A model generated the notes under the pieces. That model saw only the letters and a program-made list of their open reading frames with translations, was not told the origin of the DNA and searched no databases. Of a stretch of DNA of 64,000 nt, positions 20,459 through 29,148 are shown in pieces. The DNA comes from Olsenella sp. An290 (GTDB lineage Bacteria > Actinomycetota > Coriobacteriia > Coriobacteriales > Atopobiaceae). The stretch covers positions 231,221-295,220 of the forward strand of contig NZ_NFIU01000002.1 in NCBI RefSeq assembly GCF_002159535.1, written 5' to 3'. Position 1 is the stretch's first letter. Each line of letters opens with the position of its first letter. The translations under genes were made by a program, and so were the position numbers.

Positions 20459-22549
20459 CTACACCCAGAAGAGCATCTGGTTGTAGGTGGGCACCGGCCA
20501 GTAGTCCTCGCCACAGACCTTCTCCATGGCGTCCACGCACTCGCGCAGGTGGGCCATCGAGGGAAGCACGGTGTCGCGGTAGGACTCGCAGCGCTCCTGC
20601 GGGTCCTCGACCGCGCGCGCGGCGGAGTTGTTGGCCTCAAGGTCGCAGGCCGCCTCGTGGATGGCGGAGATGCCGTCCGTGAGCGTGCGCACGAGCTCCT
20701 TCTCCACCGGGCTCTCGATGCCGATCTCGGCCTTGGTGGCCACGGAGGTGGCGATATCGCCCGAGTAGTCGAAGAGCGCCGGCAGGTAGAGATGGCGCGC
20801 CATGTAGACCATGGTGTTGGCCTCGATGTTCAGGAGCTTGGCGTACTGCTCGGCCTTGGAGACGTAGCGCGCGCGGATCTCGGCCTCGTCGAGCACGTGG
20901 TACTTCTCGTAGAACGCCACGTTTTCGGGCTTGACCATGCAGGGCAGCGCGTCCGGCGTGGTCTTGAGGTTGGGAAGGCCGCGGCGGGCGGCCTCGGCCT
21001 CCCACTCGTCGGCGTAGCCGTTGCCCTCAAAGAGGACGCGCTGGTGGTCGCGCAGGGTGTGGCGCACCCACCTCATAGCGAGGTTGGTGAACTCGTCGGC
21101 CGGAACGCCCTCGAGCTTGGTCGCAAAGCGGTCGCACTGCTCGGCGACGGCGGTGTTGAGGACCACGTTGGGGTCGGCCAGGTTCTGCTGGCTGCCGCAC
21201 ATGCGGAACTCGAACTTGTTGCCCGTGAACGCGAAGGGAGAGGTGCGGTTCCTGTCCGTGGAGTCGCGCAGGAGGTCGGGCAGGGCGGGCACGCCCAGGT
21301 CCATGCGCTCGGCCTCGTGGACCTCCGGCTCCTCCTTGTTGATGAGCGCCTCCACGATGGCGTGGAGCTGGTCGCCCAGGAACACGGAGATGATCGCCGG
21401 GGGCGCCTCGTTGGCGCCGAGGCGGTGGTCGTTGCCGGCGGAGGCGACGCTCATGCGCAGGAGGTCCGCGTGCTCGTCAACGGCCGCCACGAGCGCGGCC
21501 AGGAAGACGAGGAACTGCAGGTTCTCGGAAGGCACCGCGCCCGGCTCCAGGAGGTTCTTGCCGTCGGCACAGATGGACCAGTTGTTGTGCTTGCCGGAGC
21601 CGTTCACGTACTCGAAGGGCTTCTCGTGCTCGAGACAGGCAAGGCCGTGGCGCGTGGCCATGAGCTTGAGCTTCTCCATGGTGAGGAGGTTGTCGTCGAT
21701 GGCGAGCGACCCCTGCTCGAAGATGGGCGCGAGCTCGTGCTGGGCGGGCGCGACCTCGTTGTGCTTGGTCTTGACGGGAATGCCGAGCTTCCAGAGCTCG
21801 TCGTCGACCTCCTTCATGAAGTCGTTCACCGTCGGGCGGATGGCGCCGAAGTAGTGCTCCTCGAGCTCCTGGCCCTTGACCGGCTCGCAGCCAAAGAGCG
21901 TGCGGCCGCAGTAGATGAGGTCGGGGCGCTTCTCGTAGTCCTCCTCGCGCACGAGGAAGTACTCCTGCTCGGGGCCGATGGTGGTGAAGACGCGCTTGGG
22001 CTCGCGGCCAAAGAGCTTGAGCACGCGCTTGGCCTGCGTCTCAAGAGCCACCTGCGAGCGCAGAAGCGGCGTCTTCTTGTCGAGCGCCTCGCCGGTGTAG
22101 GAGACGAAGGCCGTGGGGATGCAGAGGACCTCGTCCTTGATGAAGGCCGGGCTCGTGGGGTCCCAGGCGGTGTATCCGCGCGCCTCGAAGGTGGCGCGCA
22201 GACCGCCGGAGGGGAAGCTCGAGGCGTCCGGCTCGCCCTGGACGAGCTCCTTGCCCGAGAAGGACATGAGGATCGTGCCGTCGTCCTTGGGCGTGAGGAA
22301 GCTGTCGTGCTTCTCGGACGTAATGCCCGTGAGCGGCTGGAACCAGTGCGCGAAGTGCGTGGCGCCCTTCTCGAGCGCCCACTCCTTCATCGCGTGCGCG
22401 ACCTCGTTGGCGATGTCGAGGTCGAGCGGCTTGCCGTCATCGATGACCTGGCGAAGCTCCTTGTACGTCGGCTTGGGGAGGCGCTCCTGCATCACGGCGT
22501 CCGTGAAGAGCAGGCTCCCGTACTCCCCTGTAACCCTGTCCTTGCCCAT
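20459..22549 (-). CDS. Glutamine synthetase, type III
   Basis: Makes glutamine from glutamate, ammonia and ATP. At 696 residues it is the large GSIII form (about 700) found in Bacteroidetes, some clostridia, cyanobacteria and Coriobacteriia, not the 440-470 residue GlnA. Recognisable regions: [24 protein letters not shown] at the N-terminus, [14 protein letters not shown] (metal-binding Glu), [21 protein letters not shown], and [11 protein letters not shown] (ATP site). The ATG at 22549 has AAAAGGGG upstream. With gltBD 5 kb away it completes the GS-GOGAT ammonia assimilation route. Confidence 0.96.
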   Translation of the reverse strand: MGKDRVTGEYGSLLFTDAVMQERLPKPTYKELRQVIDDGKPLDLDIANEVAHAMKEWALEKGATHFAHWFQPLTGITSEKHDSFLTPKDDGTILMSFSGKELVQGEPDASSFPSGGLRATFEARGYTAWDPTSPAFIKDEVLCIPTAFVSYTGEALDKKTPLLRSQVALETQAKRVLKLFGREPKRVFTTIGPEQEYFLVREEDYEKRPDLIYCGRTLFGCEPVKGQELEEHYFGAIRPTVNDFMKEVDDELWKLGIPVKTKHNEVAPAQHELAPIFEQGSLAIDDNLLTMEKLKLMATRHGLACLEHEKPFEYVNGSGKHNNWSICADGKNLLEPGAVPSENLQFLVFLAALVAAVDEHADLLRMSVASAGNDHRLGANEAPPAIISVFLGDQLHAIVEALINKEEPEVHEAERMDLGVPALPDLLRDSTDRNRTSPFAFTGNKFEFRMCGSQQNLADPNVVLNTAVAEQCDRFATKLEGVPADEFTNLAMRWVRHTLRDHQRVLFEGNGYADEWEAEAARRGLPNLKTTPDALPCMVKPENVAFYEKYHVLDEAEIRARYVSKAEQYAKLLNIEANTMVYMARHLYLPALFDYSGDIATSVATKAEIGIESPVEKELVRTLTDGISAIHEAACDLEANNSAARAVEDPQERCESYRDTVLPSMAHLRECVDAMEKVCGEDYWPVPTYNQMLFWV

Positions 22550-22680
22550 GTGCGCCCCTTTTCGTCGCTGGCGTGTGGAACGCCGAATACTCTAAGGGGA
22601 CATTATTTCACGACCGTTGCCCTTGCGTGAAGCTCACGGAGACGTTTGGTTGCAGCCGTGGTGACACCCGGTAACGAACA

Positions 22681-22749
22681 GCCGCGCGGAGGGCGTGCAA
22701 AGGGGACCGTGCAAAGGGGACAGGCACTTTTGCACGCCCTCTGCGCGGC
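22681..22749. repeat. Long palindromic element upstream of polA
   Basis: A 21-base arm (22681-22701) pairs with 22729-22749 with a single mismatch. The loop carries a direct repeat of GTGCAAAGGGGAC, whose first copy overlaps the left arm. The element ends 12 bases before the polA -10 box, so its right arm covers the usual -35 position. It looks like a dispersed REP-type palindrome rather than a gene-specific operator, but could influence polA transcription. Confidence 0.7.
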
Positions 22750-22760
22750 CCTCTCTCGCC

Positions 22761-22766
22761 TACAAT
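22761..22766 (+). promoter_or_regulatory. -10 box of polA
   Basis: TACAAT 30 bases before the polA ATG. The -35 region is occupied by the end of the palindrome. Confidence 0.45.
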
Positions 22767-22796
22767 GGGGCGAGCCAACAAGACGAGAGGACCCCC

Positions 22797-25481
22797 ATGG
22801 CAGACACCGCCACCCGCACCATCGCCGTCATCGACGGCAACTCGCTCATGCACCGCGCGTTCCACGCGATCCGCCAGCCCATGTCGGCGCCGGACGGCCG
22901 CGCCACCAACGCCCTCTTCGGCTTCTTCAACATGTTCATCAAGCTCGTGGACACCTTCCGCCCCGACGGCGTGATCTGTGCCTTTGACAAGGGCAAGCCG
23001 CGCGTGCGCATGGAGATGCTCCCGCAGTACAAGGCCCAGCGCCCGCCGATGGACCCGGCGCTGCGCGAGCAGTTCCCCATGGTGAAGGAACTTCTCGCCG
23101 CGCTCGACGTCCCCGTGGCCGAGCTCGAGGGCTGGGAGGGCGACGACATCCTGGGCACGCTGGCCCGCCGCGGCGAGGCGGCCGGCTACGACATGTACCT
23201 CTTCACCGGCGACCGGGACATGTACCAGCTCACCACCGACCACGTGAAGATCGTCTCCACCAAGAAGGGCGTGACGGACGTGGCGATCATGGACCCCGCC
23301 ACGGTGGAGGACCTCTACCACGGCATCACGCCCGAGCTCGTGCCGGACTTCTACGGCCTCAAGGGCGACTCCTCCGACAACATCCCCGGCGTGCCGGGCA
23401 TCGGCCCCAAGAAGGCCGCGGCGCTGATCGTGCAGTACGGCAGCCTCGACGAGGTCATCGCGCACGCCGACGAGGTCAAGGGCAAGATGGGCGAGAACCT
23501 GCGCGCCCACGTGGACGATGCGCTCGTCTCCCGCCGCGTGGCCACGATCCGCACGGACGCCCCGATTGAGCTTGACCTCGCGGACGCGCGCTTCCCCACC
23601 TTCGACCCCGCCGAGGTGGCCCGCGCCTTCTCCGCGCTCGGCTTCACGGGCATGACGAGCCGCCTCGTGCGCCTGGCGGGCGAGGACGCCGTCGTCGCCG
23701 CGCGCTCCGCTCTGCCCGAGGAGGCCGCGCCCGCCGCGACCCTCTCGCTGTCCTCCCCGCTCACCGGCGACGACGCCCGCGCCGCGCTCGACGAGGCCCT
23801 CTCCGAGGACGGCTGGCTCGGCTGCGCGCTCGACGACGACCGCGCGGACGGGGCGCTCTTCGGGCTCTCCCACGTCCTGTGGGTCTCCGCCGGCGAGAAG
23901 AACCTGCGCCTCGAGGGCGAGGACGCCGACGTGGCGCTCGCCCGGCTCCTGCGCGAGGGGCGCGTGGCCGCGGGCGACGTCAAGGCCCTCGTCCACGCGG
24001 TCTCCCCGACCGACTCCTCGCTCCCCGAGGCCGTGGCCCCCGCCGAGGTGGACCCCGCCCGCATCTTTGACGCTGCCGTGGCCGCCTACCTCCTCGACTC
24101 CGAGCGCGGGTCCTTCGGCCTGGCCGAGCTCGCCGAGGCCTACCTCGCCGAGACCCTCCCCGCCCCGACCGAGGAGCTGCCCGAGGCCGCGCTCGACGCG
24201 GTGCGCGCCCGCCTGCTGGTGCCGGTGCTCCGCGCGCGGCTCGAGGCCGAGGACGCGACCGGCCTCTTCGACGACATGGAGATGCCGCTTCTGCCCGTGC
24301 TCGCTGAGATGGAGCGCGCGGGACTCTCCGTGGACGTGAGCGTGCTCGCCGCGCAGTCGGCCGAGCTCGGCTCTGAGATCGACGCCATGGTGGAGCGCAT
24401 CCACGCCGAGGCCGGCGAGGACTTCAACCTCGACTCCCCCCAGCAGCTCTCCCACATCCTCTTCGACGTGCTGGGGCTTCCCACCTTTGGCCTCAAGCGC
24501 ACCAAGCGCGGCTTCTACTCCACCAACGCCAAGGTCCTCGGCGACCTCGCGGCCGACCACGCCATCGTGGCCGAGGTCCTGGACTACCGCGAGCGCTCCA
24601 AGATCAAGAGCACCTACCTCGACGCGCTGCCGGCGCTCGTGGCGGGAGACGGGCGCATCCACACCACGCTCAACCAGACGGTCACGGCCACCGGGCGCCT
24701 CTCGAGCTCGGACCCCAACCTGCAGAACATCCCCACGCGCTCGGAGCTTGGCCACCGCGTGCGCCAGGCGTTCACCGTGCCCGAGGGGTCGGTCTTTCTC
24801 GCCTGCGACTACTCTCAGATCGAGCTCAGGCTGCTCGCGCACCTCTCCGGGGACGAGCACCTCATCGCCGCCTTCTGCGAGGGCGCGGACTTCCACGCCG
24901 CCACGGCCGCGCGCGTCTTTGGCGTGCCGGTTGAGGAGGTCACGCCCGCGCTGCGCAGCCGCGCCAAGGCCGTGAACTTTGGCATCGTCTACGGGCAGCA
25001 GGCCTTTGGCCTCGCGAGCTCGCTCAAGATTCCGCGCGCCGAGGCGCAGGAGATGATCGACCGCTACTTCGAGGCGTACCCGGGCGTGCGCGCCTTCCTC
25101 GACGAGGCCGTGCGCACGGCGCACGAGCGCGGCTACGCCGAGACGCTCTTTGGCCGCCGCCGCCACATCAAGGAGTTCGCGCAGAGGAACCGTCAGCTCG
25201 TGGCCTTTGGCGAGCGCACCGCCATGAACCACCCCATGCAGGGAACCGCCGCCGACATCATCAAGCTTGCCATGGTGGGCGTTGAGCGGCGCCTGCACGA
25301 GGAGGGCCTCGCCGCCAAGCTCGTGCTGCAGATCCACGACGAGCTTGACCTCGAGGTGCCCGAGGCCGAGGTCGAGGCCGTGAGCGCGCTCGTGCGCGAG
25401 ACGATGGAGGGCGTCTGCTCGCTCAGGGTCCCGCTCATCGCCGAGGTCTCCTGGGGCGCCAACTGGGCGGAGGCCAAGTAA
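22797..25481 (+). CDS. polA: DNA polymerase I
   Basis: Replication and repair polymerase, 894 residues. N-terminal 5-prime nuclease domain: [38 protein letters not shown] and [20 protein letters not shown]. The middle region (about 320-470) corresponds to the 3-prime exonuclease fold but lacks the DxE metal ligands ([12 protein letters not shown]), so proofreading is probably absent, as in many Gram-positive homologues. The polymerase domain is complete: motif [13 protein letters not shown], motif [14 protein letters not shown], motif [13 protein letters not shown]. The ATG follows GAGAGGA. The stop overlaps the rnhA start by one base (TAATG). Confidence 0.97.
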   Translation: MADTATRTIAVIDGNSLMHRAFHAIRQPMSAPDGRATNALFGFFNMFIKLVDTFRPDGVICAFDKGKPRVRMEMLPQYKAQRPPMDPALREQFPMVKELLAALDVPVAELEGWEGDDILGTLARRGEAAGYDMYLFTGDRDMYQLTTDHVKIVSTKKGVTDVAIMDPATVEDLYHGITPELVPDFYGLKGDSSDNIPGVPGIGPKKAAALIVQYGSLDEVIAHADEVKGKMGENLRAHVDDALVSRRVATIRTDAPIELDLADARFPTFDPAEVARAFSALGFTGMTSRLVRLAGEDAVVAARSALPEEAAPAATLSLSSPLTGDDARAALDEALSEDGWLGCALDDDRADGALFGLSHVLWVSAGEKNLRLEGEDADVALARLLREGRVAAGDVKALVHAVSPTDSSLPEAVAPAEVDPARIFDAAVAAYLLDSERGSFGLAELAEAYLAETLPAPTEELPEAALDAVRARLLVPVLRARLEAEDATGLFDDMEMPLLPVLAEMERAGLSVDVSVLAAQSAELGSEIDAMVERIHAEAGEDFNLDSPQQLSHILFDVLGLPTFGLKRTKRGFYSTNAKVLGDLAADHAIVAEVLDYRERSKIKSTYLDALPALVAGDGRIHTTLNQTVTATGRLSSSDPNLQNIPTRSELGHRVRQAFTVPEGSVFLACDYSQIELRLLAHLSGDEHLIAAFCEGADFHAATAARVFGVPVEEVTPALRSRAKAVNFGIVYGQQAFGLASSLKIPRAEAQEMIDRYFEAYPGVRAFLDEAVRTAHERGYAETLFGRRRHIKEFAQRNRQLVAFGERTAMNHPMQGTAADIIKLAMVGVERRLHEEGLAAKLVLQIHDELDLEVPEAEVEAVSALVRETMEGVCSLRVPLIAEVSWGANWAEAK

Positions 25482-26011
25482 TGGCCACCTGGAGCGAGTT
25501 CTCCGCCGGCCAGGCGCCGTCCCCCGCGGGAAGGATGCGGGTCGAGGCCTGGTCGGACGGCTCCTCGCGCGGCAACCCGGGGCCCGGGGGCTTTGGCACG
25601 GTGCTGCGCTACGTGGGCCCCGACGGGCGCGCGCACGAGCGCGAGATCTTCGCGGGCTACCGCCGCACCACCAACAACCGCATGGAGCTCATGGGGGCGA
25701 TCGCCGCGCTGGAGGCGCTGCGGCGCCCGTGCTCGGTGACCATGACGACGGACTCGCAGTACGTGTGCAACGCCTTCAACCAGCACTGGATCGCCGGCTG
25801 GGAGCGCCGCGGGTGGAAGACCGCGAGCAAGCAGCCCGTCAAGAACGTCGACCTCTGGAAGCGGCTCATCGCGGCCGCCGCGCCCCACGACGTGACGTGG
25901 GTCTGGGTGAAGGGGCACGCGGGCCACGCCGAGAACGAGCGCTGCGACGCGCTCGCCACGGCGGCCGCCGACGGCACGGACCTGCTCGAGGACGCGGGCT
26001 TCGAGGGGTAG
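25481..26011 (+). CDS. rnhA: Ribonuclease HI
   Basis: Degrades the RNA strand of RNA-DNA hybrids. 176 residues: catalytic residues are in [15 protein letters not shown] (Asp), [13 protein letters not shown] (Glu), TTDSQYV (Asp) and [14 protein letters not shown] (His and Asp). An 18-residue N-terminal extension precedes the fold. It is translationally coupled to polA, which makes functional sense because both remove RNA primers. The long reverse ORFs in this stretch are codon-bias shadows. Confidence 0.95.
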   Translation: MATWSEFSAGQAPSPAGRMRVEAWSDGSSRGNPGPGGFGTVLRYVGPDGRAHEREIFAGYRRTTNNRMELMGAIAALEALRRPCSVTMTTDSQYVCNAFNQHWIAGWERRGWKTASKQPVKNVDLWKRLIAAAAPHDVTWVWVKGHAGHAENERCDALATAAADGTDLLEDAGFEG

Positions 26012-26067
26012 CGACCGCGGCGCGGGCGGGACGCCGGCCCCGATGCGCGCTCCGGCGCTGACGCAAG

Positions 26068-26420
26068 CTCGCTCAAAGTCACGCTCTGCGGCCGCAAGGC
26101 GTGACTTTGAGCGAGCTTTCTTCGTTCTTCTCGGCGCAACTCACTCAAAGTCACGGAATCGATGCCGTAAGCGCGACTTTGAGTGAGCTGCGCTCGTTCT
26201 TCTCGCTTTAGCTCACTGAAAGTCACAGAATCGGCGCTTGAACCGTGACTTTCAGCGAGTTGCGCCAGCGCGCCCGACAGCTCGACACTGTTCGAGAAAA
26301 CTCACTCAAAGTCACGTTTACGGTGCTGATTCCGTGACTTTGAGTGAGCTCTGCTCTTTCTTCTCGCTTTAACTCACTCAAAGTCACGCTTGAGGCGGGG
26401 TTTCCGTGACTTTGAGTGAG
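26068..26420. repeat. Array A: five 48-nt palindromic units, 72-bp period
   Basis: Five hairpin units at 26068-26115, 26140-26187, 26212-26259, 26301-26348 and 26373-26420. Each is a 16-base arm (consensus CTCACTCAAAGTCACG), a 16-base variable loop and the complementary arm. Units 1, 4 and 5 are perfect; units 2 and 3 carry one and two mismatches. Unit 1 has a compensated A-T to G-C change at arm position 4, and unit 3 a compensated C-G to G-C change at position 7. Three of four spacings are exactly 72 bases (24-base spacers, two with GTTCTTCTCG and one with TTTCTTCTCG); one is 89. No gene occupies the 507-base gap. Confidence 0.9.
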
Positions 26421-26479
26421 CTACGCCACGCTGAGCGCCCCGGCCCGCGCCCGGGCGGCGAGAAGGACGTGCGATGCGC

Positions 26480-26485
26480 TACCCT
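26480..26485 (+). promoter_or_regulatory. -10 box of the phospholipase C-like gene
   Basis: TACCCT 33 bases before the ATG at 26519, a spacing shared with other genes here. Weak match. Confidence 0.25.
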
Positions 26486-26518
26486 AGGAGTGACACGCCG
26501 ACCGCACAGGGAGGGACC

Positions 26519-27451
26519 ATGCCCGCACTCATCACGCACCACATCTTCGGCGAGGACGTCGTCGGGACGCTTCCCGCCGGCATGGTCGACACCGAGGAGG
26601 AGCTCCTCGCGTTCCTGCTGGGCAACCAGGGCCCGGACCCGCTCTTCGCCCGCGTCTCCGCGCTCCCCGCCACGGGCCGCGCGTGCCGGCGGCTCGCGGG
26701 CAAGATCCAGGGCGAGCTCACCACGCGCGCCTTCATGGCGGTGCGCGACGGGGTGAGCCACCTCCCCGTCCCCGACGAGCGCGTGGGCCGCGCCTTCTCC
26801 TTCGGGCTCCTCGCGCACTTCGCGCTCGACTGCACCGCGCACCCCTTTGTCATCGGCCAGGTGCGCGCCCTGGCCGAGGCGGACCCCTCCCTCGCGCCGG
26901 CGCGCCGCGAGGTCCACGCCCTCGTCGAGTCCGACCTCGACAGCTGGATCTTGTGGGAGAAGCGCCGCGCCACGGTCCGCGAGCGGCCCGCCGCGTCAAA
27001 CCTCATGCGCACCGAGCGCGTTGAGCGCGTCGCCGGGGCGCTCTTCTCGCAGATGGCGCTCTCGGTCTACGGCATCGCCATCGGCGCGGGCGAGTACGCG
27101 GGCGCCGTCCGGGACTACGAGCTCGTCTACCGCGCCGTCGACCCGGCCGGCTCGGTGCGTGCGCGGGCCCTCGGCGCGGCCGAGCGCCTTGTGCGCGGCA
27201 GGTCGTTCGCGCAGGCCCTCGCCCACTACGTGCGCCGCGACGGGGAGTGCCCCGCCGCCAACCTGGAGCGCCGCGCCTGGCGGGACCCCTTCACGGGCAC
27301 GGTGCGCCACGAGAGCTTCGCCGACCTCTTCGACGAGGCCACGCTCCTCTACCCCCGGCTCGCCGAGGCCTTTGCCCGCGGGGACGAGAAGCGCCTGCGC
27401 GCGCTCGTGGCCGGGCGCAACTACGGAGGCCGCCCCGGCATGGACGCCTAG
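26519..27451 (+). CDS. Zinc-dependent phospholipase C-like protein
   Basis: 310 residues matching the Zn_dep_PLPC domain in outline: LITHHIFGEDV near the N-terminus, FLLGNQGPDPLF at about residues 36-47, then FGLLAHFALDCTAHPFV, the HxxxD/H metal-binding helix. No signal peptide is visible, so it is probably cytoplasmic, and many such proteins in anaerobic Gram-positives have no proven phospholipase activity. The ATG at 26519 follows GGGAGGGA. Its upstream DNA is the palindromic array. Assignment to the fold is fairly sure; the substrate is not. Confidence 0.8.
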   Translation: MPALITHHIFGEDVVGTLPAGMVDTEEELLAFLLGNQGPDPLFARVSALPATGRACRRLAGKIQGELTTRAFMAVRDGVSHLPVPDERVGRAFSFGLLAHFALDCTAHPFVIGQVRALAEADPSLAPARREVHALVESDLDSWILWEKRRATVRERPAASNLMRTERVERVAGALFSQMALSVYGIAIGAGEYAGAVRDYELVYRAVDPAGSVRARALGAAERLVRGRSFAQALAHYVRRDGECPAANLERRAWRDPFTGTVRHESFADLFDEATLLYPRLAEAFARGDEKRLRALVAGRNYGGRPGMDA

Positions 27452-27489
27452 CCGGCCGACACGCGGTGCCGCGCGCCGGCCGGCGCGCC

Positions 27490-27672
27490 TCAGACCCACA
27501 CGAGCGCCGGGGGCGACGGCTCCTGCCCGTCACCGGGCTCCTCGGGCGGCGGCTCGGGCGTGCCCCACGACGCGACCTCCTCGAGCCAGGGGCGCCGTAC
27601 CTCCTCCGGAAGCGGCTCGAAGGGCCGCACGGACCCGTCGACCACCCAGACGATGTCGCCGACGTCGCACAT
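27490..27672 (-). CDS. Small hypothetical protein downstream of gltD
   Basis: 60 residues, beginning MCDVGDIVWVVDGSVRPFEP and ending in a Pro/Glu-rich tail. It starts 2 bases after the gltD stop in the same direction, so it would be the last cistron of gltBD. The hydrophobic start VGDIVWVV looks like a beta-strand of a small barrel. No family recognised. The ribosome site is weak. It is kept because of position and protein-like composition. Confidence 0.5.
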   Translation of the reverse strand: MCDVGDIVWVVDGSVRPFEPLPEEVRRPWLEEVASWGTPEPPPEEPGDGQEPSPPALVWV

Positions 27673-27674
27673 GG

Positions 27675-29147
27675 CTAGAGCCCGAGCTCGGCCGCAACCT
27701 CGTCTGCGCAGGACAGCGCGTCGGCCATGGCGCTCACCACGAGCGAGGCGCCCATGCGCGCGTCGCCCGCCACGAAGACGGGGCGCTCCCCCGCGGCGCG
27801 GGCGCGATGGGACCCGGGCTGGGCGGGCGCGGGCAGGCCCCGCTCCCCCGCCTCGACGCCCAGGGCGGAGAGCACCTCGGCGCGCGGCCCCGTGAAGCCG
27901 CAGGCCACGAGCACGAGCTGGGCCGGGATCTCCCGCTCGCTGCCCGCCACGCGCTCAGGCCGGCCGCCCGACCAGTCGAGGTCGGCCACGACGAGGCCGC
28001 GGACGGCGCCCGCGCCGTCGAGAAGAACCTCGAGCGTGTCGACCGCCCACGCCCGGCACTCCCCGCCCATGAGGTCGAGGGCCTCCTCCTGGCCGTAGCC
28101 CGTGCGGAGCGTGTCGGGCCACTCGGGCCAGCGCCCCTGGCCGCACCCGGGCTCGGGCGGGCGCGGCATGAACTCGAGCTGCGTCACGCTGCGCGCCCCC
28201 TGGCGCACGGCCGTGCCGAGGCAGTCGTTGCCCGTGTCGCCGCCGCCCACGACAACGACGTCGCGGCCCGCGGCGGTGAGCGCCGGCCCCGTGCCGTCGA
28301 GGAGCGCGCGGGTGGCGTCGGTGAGGTAGTCCACGGCCCAGGCCACGCCGCCCGCGGCAAGGCCCTCCTCGAAGCCGGCGGCGGAGAGCCCGCGCGGCGC
28401 GCCCGCGCCCGCGGCGAGCACCACGACATCGTGCTCCGCCCGCAGCGAGTCCGCCACGCCCTGCGCGCAGACGTCGGTCCCCAGGCAGAACTCGATCCCC
28501 AGCTCCTCCATGAGCCTGACGCGGCGGGCGACCACCTCCTTGGGGAGCTTCATGTTGGGGATGCCGTAGGTGAGGAGGCCCCCCGCACGGTCGGCGCGGT
28601 CGACCACCGTCACGCGCGCGCCGCGCCGGGCGAGCTCCCAGGCGGCCACGAGGCCCGCCGGGCCCGACCCCACCACGGCCACCGAGGGCGCGTCGGCGCG
28701 CGCGGGCGAGAAGCGCCGCGGGCCGCCGTGGGCCCACTCCCAGTCCGAGATCGCGCGCTCGTTGTCGTGGATGGTCTCGGGCTCGCCGTGGCAGCCAAGG
28801 TTGCAGGCCGCCTCGCAGGGCGCCGGGCACACGCGGCTCGTGAACTCGGGCATGGGCGACGTGAGCGCGAGGCGCGCGGCGGCCTCCCGCCAGAGCCCGC
28901 GGTAGACGAGGTCGTTCCACTCCGGAATGAGGTTGTGGAGCGGGCAGCCCGAGGGGCGCGCCCCGCCAAAGGAGATTCCCGCCTGGCACGTGGCGACGCC
29001 GCACTTCATGCAGCGGCTCGCCTGCTCGCGGCGCGCCCGCTCGCCAAGGCCCTTGGTGAGCTCGTCGAAGTCGCGCACGCGCTCGTCAACGCGCCGCAGG
29101 TCGCGGGCCTTGCGGTCCACGGTGAGAAACGCTCCGGTCCTTCCCAT
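27675..29147 (-). CDS. gltD: Glutamate synthase small subunit
   Basis: Oxidises NAD(P)H and feeds electrons to GltB. 490 residues. The N-terminal domain has two cysteine groups for 4Fe-4S clusters (RCMKCGVATCQ and GCPLHNLIPEW, then CPAPCEAACNLGC). The FAD site is AVVGSGPAGLVAAWELARRG and the NAD(P)H site is VVVVGGGDTGNDCLGTAVR. The C-terminal GDARMGASLVVSAMADA closes the FAD domain. The ATG at 29147 lies one base after the gltB stop. Confidence 0.96.
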   Translation of the reverse strand: MGRTGAFLTVDRKARDLRRVDERVRDFDELTKGLGERARREQASRCMKCGVATCQAGISFGGARPSGCPLHNLIPEWNDLVYRGLWREAAARLALTSPMPEFTSRVCPAPCEAACNLGCHGEPETIHDNERAISDWEWAHGGPRRFSPARADAPSVAVVGSGPAGLVAAWELARRGARVTVVDRADRAGGLLTYGIPNMKLPKEVVARRVRLMEELGIEFCLGTDVCAQGVADSLRAEHDVVVLAAGAGAPRGLSAAGFEEGLAAGGVAWAVDYLTDATRALLDGTGPALTAAGRDVVVVGGGDTGNDCLGTAVRQGARSVTQLEFMPRPPEPGCGQGRWPEWPDTLRTGYGQEEALDLMGGECRAWAVDTLEVLLDGAGAVRGLVVADLDWSGGRPERVAGSEREIPAQLVLVACGFTGPRAEVLSALGVEAGERGLPAPAQPGSHRARAAGERPVFVAGDARMGASLVVSAMADALSCADEVAAELGL

Positions 29148-29148
29148 G

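Noticed and set aside
25657..26226. Protein-coding reading through array A and rnhA on the minus strand
   Set aside because: The frame stays open because the 72-bp period is a multiple of three. It overlaps rnhA antisense, lacks a ribosome site and gives only repeat-derived SVTLSEL peptides. Short ORFs in array B (34948-35615) are rejected for the same reason.
26068..26420. CRISPR array
   Set aside because: Repeats are near-perfect palindromes, spacers are only 24 bases and similar to each other, loops are 16 bases, and no cas gene is in the window.
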